Source of the DNA: Gnetum montanum
Taxonomy: Eukaryota; Streptophyta; Gnetopsida; Gnetales; Gnetaceae
Length of the DNA stretch: 64,000 nucleotides
Direction of reading: 5' to 3'
Assembly: GCA_015680685.1 (NCBI GenBank)
Contig: MNCI01020783.1
Span: 36,811-100,810 of the forward strand
The notes under the pieces: generated by a model
Database searches by the model: none
The model's input: the letters and a program-made list of their open reading frames with translations, nothing else
What the model was told of the DNA's origin: nothing
In this document: positions 33,205 to 43,999 of the stretch, piece after piece
How the letters are laid out: each line of letters begins with the position of its first letter
How positions within the stretch are numbered: position 1 is the first letter of the stretch
Program-made: the position numbers and the translations under genes

Positions 33205-35035
33205 ATTTCTTTAGAAAAAATTGACAAATCTCTAATCAATCATGATATGAGCTATTCAAGGTACCAATATTAATTATATAAGAAAAGTATCATAGGTACT
33301 TAACTATTAAACATATTTATTATTCTTAGGATTCATTGCTACCAATATATTTTGGACAAGTGAATTTATCTTGATTTAGAAGTATCTAAGTCATGCATTC
33401 CATTTTAATAAGTAACATTGAGTTATGAAGTTCTAATTTAATTAAAAGATTCTAATAATGTATCTATAGTAAAATTATTTTAGGTTCCAATTCACTCCCT
33501 AATATATCATGTACACTATATACCTTGGGATGTAATTTCTCTTGAATAGCAAATGGATTGATTTTCACCCTACACATCTAGCTCTTCTACAACTTTACTA
33601 AAACAATTGTACATACTTTTGATTTGAAAGCTCTAAGGTGTAGATTGTAAAATAACTTTAAGTTACAAAACTTTAAATTAATTAAAAAGTTATGAATTGC
33701 AAGCACATCCATCAGCAATATTAAAGATACCAATGATACAATAGCTGTGATAAGGTACTGCTGTATTTTAGCACTAAAATACAACAGAAGTTCACTTTTG
33801 TAAACAAATTCAGCAGCATCAGCACGTCGCAGGAGTAATTGTTCTCCTTAAAGTAGAGTTTTAGATGGATGTTGTTAGCAATGGAACAAAAAGAATTAAT
33901 AGCAGCAGGCCACTTAGTGGTTTGTTTGGTTTTTTCTTGAGACTCAACGAACGTAATCTCATTGCAAGAGGGATTCCCTGCTACTAGGTCCAGAATGTGT
34001 TATTGTAGGCGGAAACATGTAAAATGGAAAAAATCAATGTCAAAACAGAAAACACATAGAAACTCTGCACAAACCAGATACGCCCAACTCAGCCCAGGAG
34101 GCTTGTACACATCAAGTTGTTAAGTTGTTACGGTTTAATATTGTTGCTCATCGTAAGCTGTTTATATATAATCATGGTGATATTTAAATATAGTTTATGA
34201 TTTCACTTTACTGTAATGAATTTTAAAAAGTTTTTTTCCCGCTACTTTTAGACTGCTATATGTTAATGGTTTTGCATTCCCTCTCCGGCTCTCCTCAATA
34301 ATTTGTTAATTCTGTCACGGGCAGAAAAATTCAGTAAGAAGTTAATGGTTGAAAAAAGTTTTATGTTCCCATGCCACTCAGGTAACGCTATCATGAAGAT
34401 GACAGATTTGGACTCCTATCTGTGGAGAACCAATGACTATAACCTATGCGCCCGAGATTTGCGATTCCCGAGAAATGTTAACAAACTGTTGGGGTTTGAT
34501 TCGGGTGCGTACGTAAGCGCATTAAATTCACAATGTGTATGTATTTCATAATTTCCAATGAAATTTTGTCTCGATTTGTACATGTACATTGAAATGGTGG
34601 CCTTGCCTTGCCTCGCCTGGTGGCCTTGCCTTGCCTCGTATTGTTCTTATTGTTCTGGCCTGTTTAGTTCTTGCAATGTCTGCATTTTGCATTAAAATCT
34701 TACATATCTTCTCCTGTTCTGAATCATACCAAAAATTTCATTTCATTAAGTGGCAAGCAAGCAATCAAGATTCATGGCATCGGGAGTACCAATAAATAAA
34801 CAAACACACACAAATCACGAAAGGGCTACTATGGTAACCGAAGGCCGAAAGGGATATGGGTCATACGGAATGTTTTGGACCGGGCATGCCAGGAAAACAT
34901 TGCATTTTCATTTGGGAGCATCAAAGATTCTGCCATGACTCACACATTGACGCGTGTTTATTGTTCATTGCTGGTTTTTGCTCTTTTTCTCATCTCTCCT
35001 GAAAAAAGAAAAAACAAAACAGGGTCATTGTCATG
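33205..35035. other. Unassigned DNA
   Basis: No known gene or element. A GGTGGCCTTGCCTTGCCTCG word occurs twice at 34598-34640. The frame at 34303-34551 is open for 82 codons but matches no family I know. Confidence 0.4.
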
Positions 35036-35858
35036 GGTCATGAGTCATGTACGTGATGACGGATGGATGCTTCAACTTTTTTAAAAATCTGTTTGCTTAT
35101 AAAGTAACAAAGCCCACCAGCACATGGACAATGGCCATATGCAAGCTCATGGAAGCTTCCCCTTCATCATGACTAGTGCCGATTTTTCAGTGTTTAAAAG
35201 GTTTTTAATCATTGTAGGTGAGATGAGTTACTGGGCTGTGCCTAATTTAGTTAAGTTGTGTATTTTTGTAATGCGGTCATCTTCAAGGTTCCCCTATGGT
35301 GCTACAGCCCAATTTAGTTAAGTTGTGTATTTTTGTAATGCGGTCATCTTCAAGGTTCCCCTATGGTGCTACTCACAAGTAGTCCCTAGGGTGCTACTCA
35401 CAGTTAATTGTTGAACAAAAGTATTAGCAGACCTGATTTGTTATAAATTTGGTTGAGGCTTGAGGCTTAAATTCATTTTTAGAAATACTGCATTGAGTAA
35501 CAAAAGGATTTTCTTTTATTGCTGTCATTTTGGTTGTTGCAGAAATTATATGTTTGGCCAAATTATGGCTCCAGAGTAAGGAAATGGATTCAATGCCCTC
35601 CATACCTTTGCAAATTTTCTTGCTTCAATTTAATGGTGATATTGCAATCTTTTGTGCAATTTTTAAGCATTAACAATATTTTGCATTTACATTGTATTTG
35701 TTCTATATTTTACAATGTATTTTTATGATATATGAGATTTAATTTTTTTAAAAAACTAATATATTTAAATTTTCTCTATCACATCCCACTATGAACCTGT
35801 CCCCACTTTTTCTTGAGGCACACATACAAAACACGTTCTAGCTTTCTTAGAATTGGAA
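35036..35858 (+). repeat. Left arm of large inverted repeat
   Basis: Matches the reverse complement of 36990-37735 along its length: ACATGGACAATGGCCATATG here against the complement at about 37630, and TTCTTGAGGCACAC near 35812 against GTGTGCCTCAAGAA near 37010. It contains an extra 67-bp tandem copy at 35244-35375. Confidence 0.85.
35244..35375 (+). repeat. 67-bp tandem duplication
   Basis: AATTTAGTTAAGTTGTGTAT... starts at 35244 and again at 35311. The two units match without difference over about 60 bp, whereas the right arm has a single copy. The duplication therefore arose after the arms separated and is recent. Confidence 0.9.
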
Positions 35859-36989
35859 AAACAGATTTTATTGATTTTTGATTCTCATGGATTAAGAAAA
35901 AAAAAATTTGCACATGTGGAATAAAATTGATAACATGGCAGATTTATTTTGGAAGAGTTTTCTAAAAATAAAAATTGGTTCTCAAGGATGGTTCTATGAG
36001 CTAATACTGTAAGGTGCCCAATAAATGCAAAAAATGGCTCCAAAGATTTTTTTTTTATGAGCTTTTTAACTAAGCTTATGCATATGAAAGAAAAGCCCTA
36101 ATATGACAAAAACATTTTCACAAATTTTTGTAGAACCAAAAAATGGTTTTGATCTGGATTAAAATTCTTTTCGTTCACATGCTCTAAATTGCTTAGCTCA
36201 GCCTCACCAAGTCTTGATAATAAATTTTTTTTAAAAAAAGTTGATGTGTTTGAACCAGTTTTAGCAATCTTTATAGACCCAAAATTAGTTTTAGAGCTAA
36301 AACTAAGAGCTAATCTAGATTAAAAGCTTTGAACATACGTGATGTTGGGCTAGTCAAACCATTTTAAGCAAGCTATGTAGAACCAAAATTTGATTCTAAA
36401 GGGCAACACCAAAATTAAAAGCTTAGGTAGCATTAAGAAAAGCCATTGACAGTATAAGCTCTTCTAAAACCACAAACAAGTCTGTTCTACATGTTATTGT
36501 GGTATGAATAACTTGTGCAAATAGAAGCTTTCCGGTAAAGAAAAGATAAAAGCTTGAACCTATTCCAACTGAAACTCTATTGAAACTCTATTGCAGAGCC
36601 AAACCTACAATCAACCTCAAAAGACCAAACAAAGAAATCAAGACATGTGAAACCACCACTATAGAGTCTCCTTGTAACTATTGATTACATTATTCCTAAC
36701 GTCCATGGTGTATAATTCACATTATAAGGCACATGGCCATTGCCCCGTTTGATGTTGCCAATGATGTTTATGAGTGTTTGGGAGATATGTTTCTACCTTA
36801 ATTTCCACAGAAATCTAAGCTGGTCAATTTCTTAATTTTCTTTTCACTAAAAGGTACTTGGATCTCATCTTCTGATTTTCAACACAGTGTGGTGGGTTGG
36901 GGTCGGTGGGGATAATAACTTCTGGATTTGGGTTTAGTCTATGCATCAAAAGAATCTGATTTGTCGAAGCCAGGAATCGAGGATTCGTG
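35859..36989. repeat. Spacer of inverted repeat, rich in GTAGAACC motif
   Basis: About 1.13 kb. Copies of (G)TAGAACCAAAA/TGATTCTA at 36129, 36272 and 36376 recur at 104-143 bp spacing, with TTAAAAGCTT words. It is the same repeat as beside E1. Confidence 0.5.
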
Positions 36990-37735
36990 ATTCTGAATGT
37001 GTTTTGCACGTGTGCCTCAAGAAAATATAGGGACAGGTTCATAGCCAGGACATGATAGAGAAAATTTAAATATATTAGTTTTTTAAAAAAATTAAATTTC
37101 ATATATCATAAAAATACATTGTAAAATATAGAACCAGTACAATGTAAATCAAAAATATTGTTAATGCTTAAAAATTGCACAGAAGATTGAAATATCACCA
37201 TTAAATTGAAGTAAGAAAATTTGAAAAGGTATGGAGGGCTTGAATCCATTTCCTTACTTTGGAGCCATAATCTAGCCAAACATATAATTTCTGCAACAAC
37301 CAAAATGACAACAATAAAATGAAATCCTTTTGTTACTCAATCCAATATTTCTAAAAATGAATTTAAGCCTCAAGCCTCAACCAAATTTATAACAAATTAG
37401 GTCTGCTAATACTTTTGTTCAACAACTAACTGTGAGTAGCACCCTAGGGACTACTTGTGAGTAGCACCATAGGGCCACGTTGAAGATGACCGCATTACAA
37501 AAATACATAACTTAACTAAATTAGGCAGAACCCAATAACTCATCTCACCTACAATGATCGAAAACATTTCAGACACTAGAAAATTGGTGCTAGTCATGAT
37601 GAAGGGGAAAGTAAAACCAGAGCACCATGAGCTTGCATATGGCCATTGTCCATGTGCTGGTGGGCTTCGTTGCTTTATAAGAAAACAGATTTTTTAAAAA
37701 GTTGAACAAGCATCCATCCATCATCACGTTCATGA
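36990..37735 (-). repeat. Right arm of large inverted repeat
   Basis: Reverse complement of 35036-35858 with scattered substitutions. It ends where the truncated LTR of E4 begins. Confidence 0.85.
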
Positions 37736-37958
37736 CTATGAAACTATGAAAAGCTACTAAAAATTAACTCTAAATAGGAGTCAAGCCACTATATTTATAG
37801 GCTAAAGTGTATACCCCAACATCGGATACCTGACATCACAGCTAGGCCTTGACGTCATGAACTCGATGTCAGAGTAGATAGAAAATAGCAATTCATGAAA
37901 TGAAAAGGATCTAATGTTAAGGCTTCAATGTGAAGGCTAGGCTAATCATGACTCATGA
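37736..37958 (-). repeat. Truncated 3' LTR of E4
   Basis: Homologous to the last 220 bp of 45749-46623, including the TATA box (37792-37799) and both dyads. In element sense it begins TCATGAGTCATG where the other LTR has TGATGACTCATG. Confidence 0.85.
37818..37870. promoter_or_regulatory. U3 dyad pair of E4 3' LTR
   Basis: AACATC GGATACCT GACATC (37818-37837) and GACGTC ATGAACTC GATGTC (37851-37870), starts 33 bp apart. The second overlaps TGACGTCA, the classic plant bZIP (TGA/CRE) palindrome. Confidence 0.7.
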
Positions 37959-37997
37959 TACCCCCACAACTAAATGAAAACTCATCCTCAACTTAAA
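37959..37997 (-). other. PPT and conserved pre-LTR block of E4
   Basis: Element sense GGATGAGTTTTCATTTAGTT followed by GTGGGGGTA, nearly identical to E7 (59149-59185) and close to E3. Confidence 0.8.
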
Positions 37998-39197
37998 AAA
38001 AATGAGGAATAAGTTCCTTATAAAATATTGGGAAGGTATGGGATTATTAGTTGATATGCAAACTATCGACTGACTTTGAGTGCTATATTACAAAATTTTA
38101 TTTAAGTGGATGCATAAAAAATGATAGAGTAACAAACAGACTAGATAGACATTGAAGATTACAAAATTTGTTGATGTCCTTTAAGAATCTGCTAAAGATG
38201 ATTCTTCTTGTTGCAGCTAGTGGTGGCAAACTTCCAACCTAAATTGTTATGTCAATGCTTCTTTGGTTATGTAGATCATTCTTAAAGGATGGACCGAAAT
38301 TTCTTCTATCTTGTATGTCCTATGATTTGCCCATGGGCATATCCTTCATTGTCCCTCTCTTGGCTTTATTTTTGTTCTTGGTAAAAAACCTTTTTCCTAA
38401 AGTGTATCTTTTAGCATCACCTATAGTCACCAAAGAATCAACATCAATTTTGGTAAATTTTTTTCTTAATAATCAACCCTTTTCAGATCCCTTAGTTTTT
38501 TTTAAGCACAAGGTGATTACAACACACTATGCCCAAGGCTATGAGGTAACTAAAATCATCAAGCTATTCACATTATTTTGATCAATTACTATTAGTTACT
38601 ATGATTTTCAAAAATAGGATGTTGGAAAAATTTAAGGTAGGCATCCCTAGCGCTCATGACTAATAAGAATAACTCTAAAAGCACATAGGTGTTTGAATAA
38701 TTGAAACCAAAGGTCTAATTTAGAAAATGACCAAGAAATATTAATGTATATGGAAATAGAAAAGTAGGAAAATTAATGAAATAGATGAGAAATATTCCAA
38801 AAATCATGCATAAATTCAGAAAAATGGTCATTAATGTTTTGGAAGATATGAAGGTTAGTTCAAAGCCATGATCAAAAAAATTTATGCAAGTGGATCCTCC
38901 CTAAAGCAGGCTTTTTCCATATTTCCCTTACATAACCACTTCTATAGATGTCTATGAGCACCCTAAAACTTAACTGCAGATCATGTCTTTCTCCCAAACA
39001 ACACATAACCATTGTGATTAGGATGTTGTACTATACTACACAAAACCAAAAGGCTCCTAGTTGCATGAAATAGTGAGGTGAATATTGGAATAAGAAGGGA
39101 TTGCAAAGATTGGGATGTAAGATCCTTGATCATGTCCATAATAGGTTCTTGTGATAAGTGTGATTAAAATGATCAACATACCTATTCATCCAAGATA
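37998..39197 (-). other. E4 3' internal region
   Basis: Between the PPT block and the nested insertion. It contains the conserved block at 38890-38906 (GTGGATCCTCCCTAAAG on plus). The opposite-strand open frame at 38249-38581 has no known motif. The accessory ORF of E2 is not seen here. Confidence 0.5.
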
Positions 39198-39202
39198 ATA
39201 CC
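39198..39202. other. Target site duplication ATACC (left) of nested unit
   Basis: ATACC before TGTTGGC is repeated at 42400-42404 after GCCAACA. Confidence 0.85.
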
Positions 39203-39799
39203 TGTTGGCGACCGTTTGGGACACGACCGCCAACGAGTGTCCTCGAACAGGATTCAGGTGCCTGCTGGTCTCTGGCAACACCAAGGCTCAGATACCTCCA
39301 AATAACTCAGTAGTTAACGTGAGTATGTGTATGTGCTATTGCGGCGTGCAGTTGTGAGAAATGTAATGATTGCGTGTGTGTAAACTACAAATGACTTACT
39401 TTTAAAGAGATTCAGCCAGCTTCATCAAGTACTGTGAGTTGTTGAAAGTTTCCTATTTTGTTCAACTACCTAGTCTACGTGGTCCTTATAATACCTGCTT
39501 GTAACAAGTCAAATTTTGCATAAACATTTCAGCACAACTCCGCAAATCTACTCCTAATTTTCTCCTAAGAGAGAGAGATAGTTCCACAAGAAAACTAGAA
39601 ATAGAACAAGATTCGATGGAAATAGATAGAAAAGAAAGCAGATTTTTGTGGACCTCAAATATTTAAACAAGGTAAAATGACACGAGTAAACACTTCGCAA
39701 TAAAGCTATTCCAAATTCAATATCTATGAATTGTTCAAACTTCCAAGGCTTAACCAAGCGATATCTTCAAGACAATCCTATTGTGCTACCAAAAATCGT

Positions 39800-39951
39800 N
39801 NNNNNNNNNNNNNNNNNNNNNNNNNNNNNNNNNNNNNNNNNNNNNNNNNNNNNNNNNNNNNNNNNNNNNNNNNNNNNNNNNNNNNNNNNNNNNNNNNNNN
39901 NNNNNNNNNNNNNNNNNNNNNNNNNNNNNNNNNNNNNNNNNNNNNNNNNNN
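39800..39951. other. Assembly gap (152 N)
   Basis: Run of N inside the nested unit. Open frames drawn across it are artefacts. Confidence 0.95.
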
Positions 39952-40380
39952 CTTCTATGACAAAATTTTAACAAAAATTTCTATTGGGCAACAAGAACAA
40001 TAAGAGCAATCTAAAAATCCCAAAATTACTCACCAAGGATGATACTATCTAAACCACTAGCTAAGCAATTTAAAAAAAAACAAAAAATGAAATGCATAAC
40101 TCACAGGATAGTGAAAAAGAGGCTGAAATATTTATTTTAGCAAGCCATCTTGCAAGCAATCATTCACGCTTTCTTATTTACAAATGCTCTTCTCCCCCAA
40201 GACTCGAAGTGTCTTCAAGTAAGAGCCCAAGTGCTAACTAGTAGCCTTCAAAATATGATGTATGAGACTCCGAGTATCCTCTCCCAAAGTCCTCCAAATG
40301 ATGATCCCCCCCCTTTTATTTTCAATTCCCCCCTGAAGCCTTTTTATAGGTTTCCAAGGTAGGTAGGGAAGTTACATATT

Positions 40381-40748
40381 GAAAATATCTCACCTAACTT
40401 CTCTCCAAAGTAACTTGGCCAAACAATCAGAAGACTACTTGCCCAACAAGTTAGGAGGTTACTTGCTCAACAAGTTAGGTAAGTTACAACAATTTTTGGG
40501 TGGTTGCAACCACCAAAGAGATAAAAGAGGTTGACAAGTGGCCTTGGTATAAAATTAAAATACAATCTTTATGTCCCTTACAAGCTATAGTTGCAACTTA
40601 CTCCGTACATATATGTCCCTTTTATTTTGCTTCTTCAAATGAGATGTCAAATTTAAAATATCAAAAATAACTCAAATATTTCTCCTAACTTCTCTCTCAA
40701 GTAATTAGACTAACCAATCAGAAGATTACTTGTCCAACAAGTTAGGAG
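40381..40748. repeat. Duplicated ~78-bp segment in nested unit
   Basis: CCTAACTTCTCTCC...AACAAGTTAGGAG occurs at 40381-40458 and again, with substitutions, at 40673-40748, about 292 bp apart. Each copy ends in CAACAAGTTAGG, and extra partial copies lie between 40455 and 40490. Confidence 0.7.
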
Positions 40749-41369
40749 AAGGTTAGGTGGTTAGGGAGTTAGGAAGTTATGCATAAAATGAGGAGCATTT
40801 TATACTAACTTTAATATAATGAGGACTTTATAGGATAATCAAATTTCTAATGGGCAATAATATATTTCATAACTTGGGATAATTGGTGGCAAGTCTCTAA
40901 ATCAAGGCTTCACATTATAGGTATTTTAATGGTCATAATATGTATATATATATTTTGGTTAACTTGTTTTGGTGTTTAAACCACCGATACTCCCGTGAAG
41001 TTATAGATTAGTGATAATTTCATATGTACTTTGGTGCAAATGTAAGCGGCAAAGTTTGTGGCTAAAATCTTTGTCTTCCTTGGTAAAAATCGCGCATAAC
41101 AGTGGGCGCCATCGGATGGTTTATATTTTTTTTTTTACATTCCAAACCTTTGCACAAAATCGGTAGAAACTGCCACGTACTTTAACCCGTTCCGGTGCTA
41201 ACTCCTGCGATCGCGGATTGTTGAACACGGCCACACCTGCGGAGTTTAACATACAACACCGACCCTGGCTTTTCTCCTTTGTTCTCTGCAACTCGAATCC
41301 GAAATAAGTCTGTTACAGAAATATCAGCAAAACAGCAAGCAAGAACGGATTGATAACGCGGGCCTTTCT

Positions 41370-41690
41370 GGCGGTTGCTGGTGCTCATGGTTGCCAAAAA
41401 AAAGGGTACAGCGGTTCATCATTTCCGGCGTGAATTCAAGATCCATATGGGTGCCCCACGCGGCGGAAGTTGTGCTGCCTGCAAACGAAGAAGAAACCAA
41501 TGCATCCATCCGCTATTTGGCCGTGCCGTATATGTGGCCCTGGGTTATCAAATCTCCTCTGCGCGTTGTGCAAGTGTCTCTGGCAACTGCGTCGGTTTAA
41601 CCAGCCCGCTTAGGGCGCTGATAGAACAATCTTGTTGCCGTAAATTGTGCAGAAATACAAGAGCGTAATTCTGGTTTTAGGCGGAAGAAG
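41370..41690 (+). pseudogene. Possible LOB-domain (LBD) gene fragment
   Basis: One plus frame reads GGSCAACKRRRNQC, which fits the CX2CX6C start of the plant LOB-domain zinc motif (family form CAACK..RR.C). A second frame just downstream gives LAVPYMWP and VQVSLATASV, loosely like the APYFP and VHK.FGASNV segments that follow in LBD proteins, and a third gives AVN near 41640. This would need two frameshifts. The stretch is GC-richer than its surroundings. It may be a gene fragment captured in the nested LTR, or chance similarity. Confidence 0.3.
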
Positions 41691-42399
41691 AAAATACTGA
41701 TATTTTTGTTTCTGTTTTCTGGCCACCGTAGCCCCAAATTTTAAACAACGGCTGCCCTTCTCAAAACATTTTTTTTCTGCAAATTTTCTGCCCCCTTTCT
41801 TCCTGATTGTAATCTCTTTGCCACAAAAATAAATTTCAGCAAGAAACTTCAGCTTTAGCATGGGTTTATCGTATTTCCGTGACGATTTTCTAACTTGAAT
41901 TAAAACCGCTACCATTACTACATTCTTGAGAAACAACAATGGATTTTTCTTTCATTTTTGTGCAGTTTCCTGGTGAAGCCAGATGAAATTCGAAATAGAA
42001 TTAGGACTGCCCAAGTATTTTATTGCTGATCATTTCTTTCTGCCCTGAATTCAAGTTAAACCCATTTGCTCTGAAATCCCCTGTTCTCTGAATGAATTTA
42101 TCTTGCAATTTACTACTGCATTCACATTCAAACCCTTTAGTCTTGCGCAAAGAGATCAGTCGCTTTCTTCCTGCTTGTTCCGGTGAATAATGTGAATAAT
42201 AAAACTCTTGATATTTTGGCACTTTATTTTCATATCCTAATAAGGCCTCAACAGCATTTTATTTAATAAAGAATAACTCCCAAACATCTTCAACCAACAT
42301 TCAAGCTATATGTTTTACTTTCAAACTCTTAAACACTGATTATTCCAATTGTAAATATGATAGTCCAACTGTTCCATGAAATGGCTAAATGTGCCAACA

Positions 42400-42404
42400 A
42401 TACC
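42400..42404. other. Target site duplication ATACC (right) of nested unit
   Basis: Exact repeat of 39198-39202. Confidence 0.85.
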
Positions 42405-43999
42405 AAGTCCATACCATGAACAATAATCTCACATTGATGTGCTCCTTCTTGCTAACCACCATGAGTCCATAACGACCACAAAGAACAATCATCACTCTAA
42501 AAAGAGAAGAAAAGAGAAGAATGAAGGAAGGACCTTAGTTAGAGAGGTGCCTTTAGGCATGGGTAACATGTCTTTCCAACATCATAACTAGTGCTTGTAG
42601 CCCATTATTGTTTCCAAGGGGTGTGCTTTGAATTTTCATTATTGTTTTTATTTTTTTTAATTTTTATTTTTATTTTGGATTGGAACCACACAATCGAAAG
42701 ACAAAGCTTTCTTTTTATTGGTCGATGGGGGAGTGATGATACATTCCAAGATGAATCATAAACCACATGAAGGAAGTCAAGAAGAGACCCCAAAAAATAC
42801 CCTTATGGTCACATCCTTTGCCATTTCCAATTGGTCATTTCCTCTTTCTTAAGATATAATGATCATTGATTAATTTTAGTTTCATAAAAGAAAAACTAAA
42901 TTATTTCCATGAAAAATTCCTTTTATTCAGTGAACTGGAGGAATGGATGAAGTAGTCTCACTACTTTACATAGTTACTTACCCAATCATCTTAATAGTAT
43001 AGCATAATAAACCCAACACATAGTGTTGACTTCTACATAATGACTTGGCAATTTTATTAATAAAAACATAAAGGACATTAATAAAATAGAAAAAGAATGG
43101 CTCAAGAAAAGAGAAAAATATTAAGAAATGAAAAACATATGAAGAATTAGAAAATTCCATAACTGATAAGAAAATTAGTTACTTCCATACATGTTTGAGA
43201 TAGTTTTATATTCTCATTTTCATGCCATTCGATGTCTTTTGGTTTAGTCACTATTGTGTAGATTGGCTTTTTCTCAAACACTTGTTCTTGAGCTTTATGG
43301 TGGGTTAGTATAGGGGTTGTGTTAGTATTTTAAACTTCCGACCCACAACTACATTCTTTATCATTATTGGTGATGCATGGATTCTTCTATCTCTTGACAT
43401 GCTAGGTTTATCATTTATGTCTTGTGTTGGAGTGGCAATGGTTACTGGCTTTTGCATATTGGTAGGAGACATCATTTTTGTGAGGAACATAGTTGCATCA
43501 AATTAGTCTTGTGTTGTTTCAGGTGTGTAGTAGATCCATGAGTGTTTTGCTTTATCTTACGACCTTTCCTCTAGAAGGAACATTTTTGAGTCTTTGGTTG
43601 AGATCTACTAGTGTTATCATTTATGTGTATGTTCATATCACAAGTGGTATTCTCTCATTGATGTTGTGATGCTGAACCTTCCTATGTTGTTGGAAGTGAC
43701 ATATGGTGAAGGTGAGTGTGAGAATATTGAGGATATGATGTAGGGTGAGAGGTGTGAGGTGGTGATCTTGTATAAGATGTTGTAGGATAATGATATTCGG
43801 AAGAGTGGTAGTAGTGATTTAAGGTACAAGATATAGAACTAGTTGGAAAAACATGATGTTAAACATAATATTCATGTGGGTTTACTTGGTAGGAAGGATA
43901 TGTCTAGTTTGGTGGTGACGTCCCCCACAACTGTGGTTGTTGCCACTATGGTTGATGCCAGTGTTGAGGTTGGTAATAAGTCCCCCTCACTAGCCCAAT
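42405..43999 (-). other. E4 spacer and decayed gag tail
   Basis: Resumes homology to E2 (20150-20990), for example the GGTAACATGTCTTTCC region near 42565 and the T-rich run (element sense) at 43060-43150. The gag tail at 43300-43990 is broken by many stops. Confidence 0.5.

Larger units (their letters stand above)
39203..42399. mobile_element. Nested TG...CA unit, probably a long solo LTR
   Basis: 3.2 kb starting TGTTGGCGACC and ending ATGTGCCAACA, so the ends form a 7-bp inverted repeat (TGTTGGC/GCCAACA) flanked by a perfect 5-bp ATACC duplication. It interrupts sequence that is continuous between E2 (about 20100) and E4. No second copy of the TGTTGGCGACC end exists inside it, which argues for a solo LTR rather than a full element. 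It has an assembly gap and a GC-richer segment at 41040-41640. Confidence 0.75.

Noticed and set aside
34303-34551. 82-codon open frame
   Set aside because: No recognisable family, AT-rich surroundings and no splice-linked partner exon that I can see.
41100-41125. PBS-like GTGGGCGCC after GCATAACA
   Set aside because: It would make 39203-41107 an LTR with a PBS, but the perfect ATACC duplication and TGTTGGC/GCCAACA ends place the unit's edge at 42399, and no second LTR follows.
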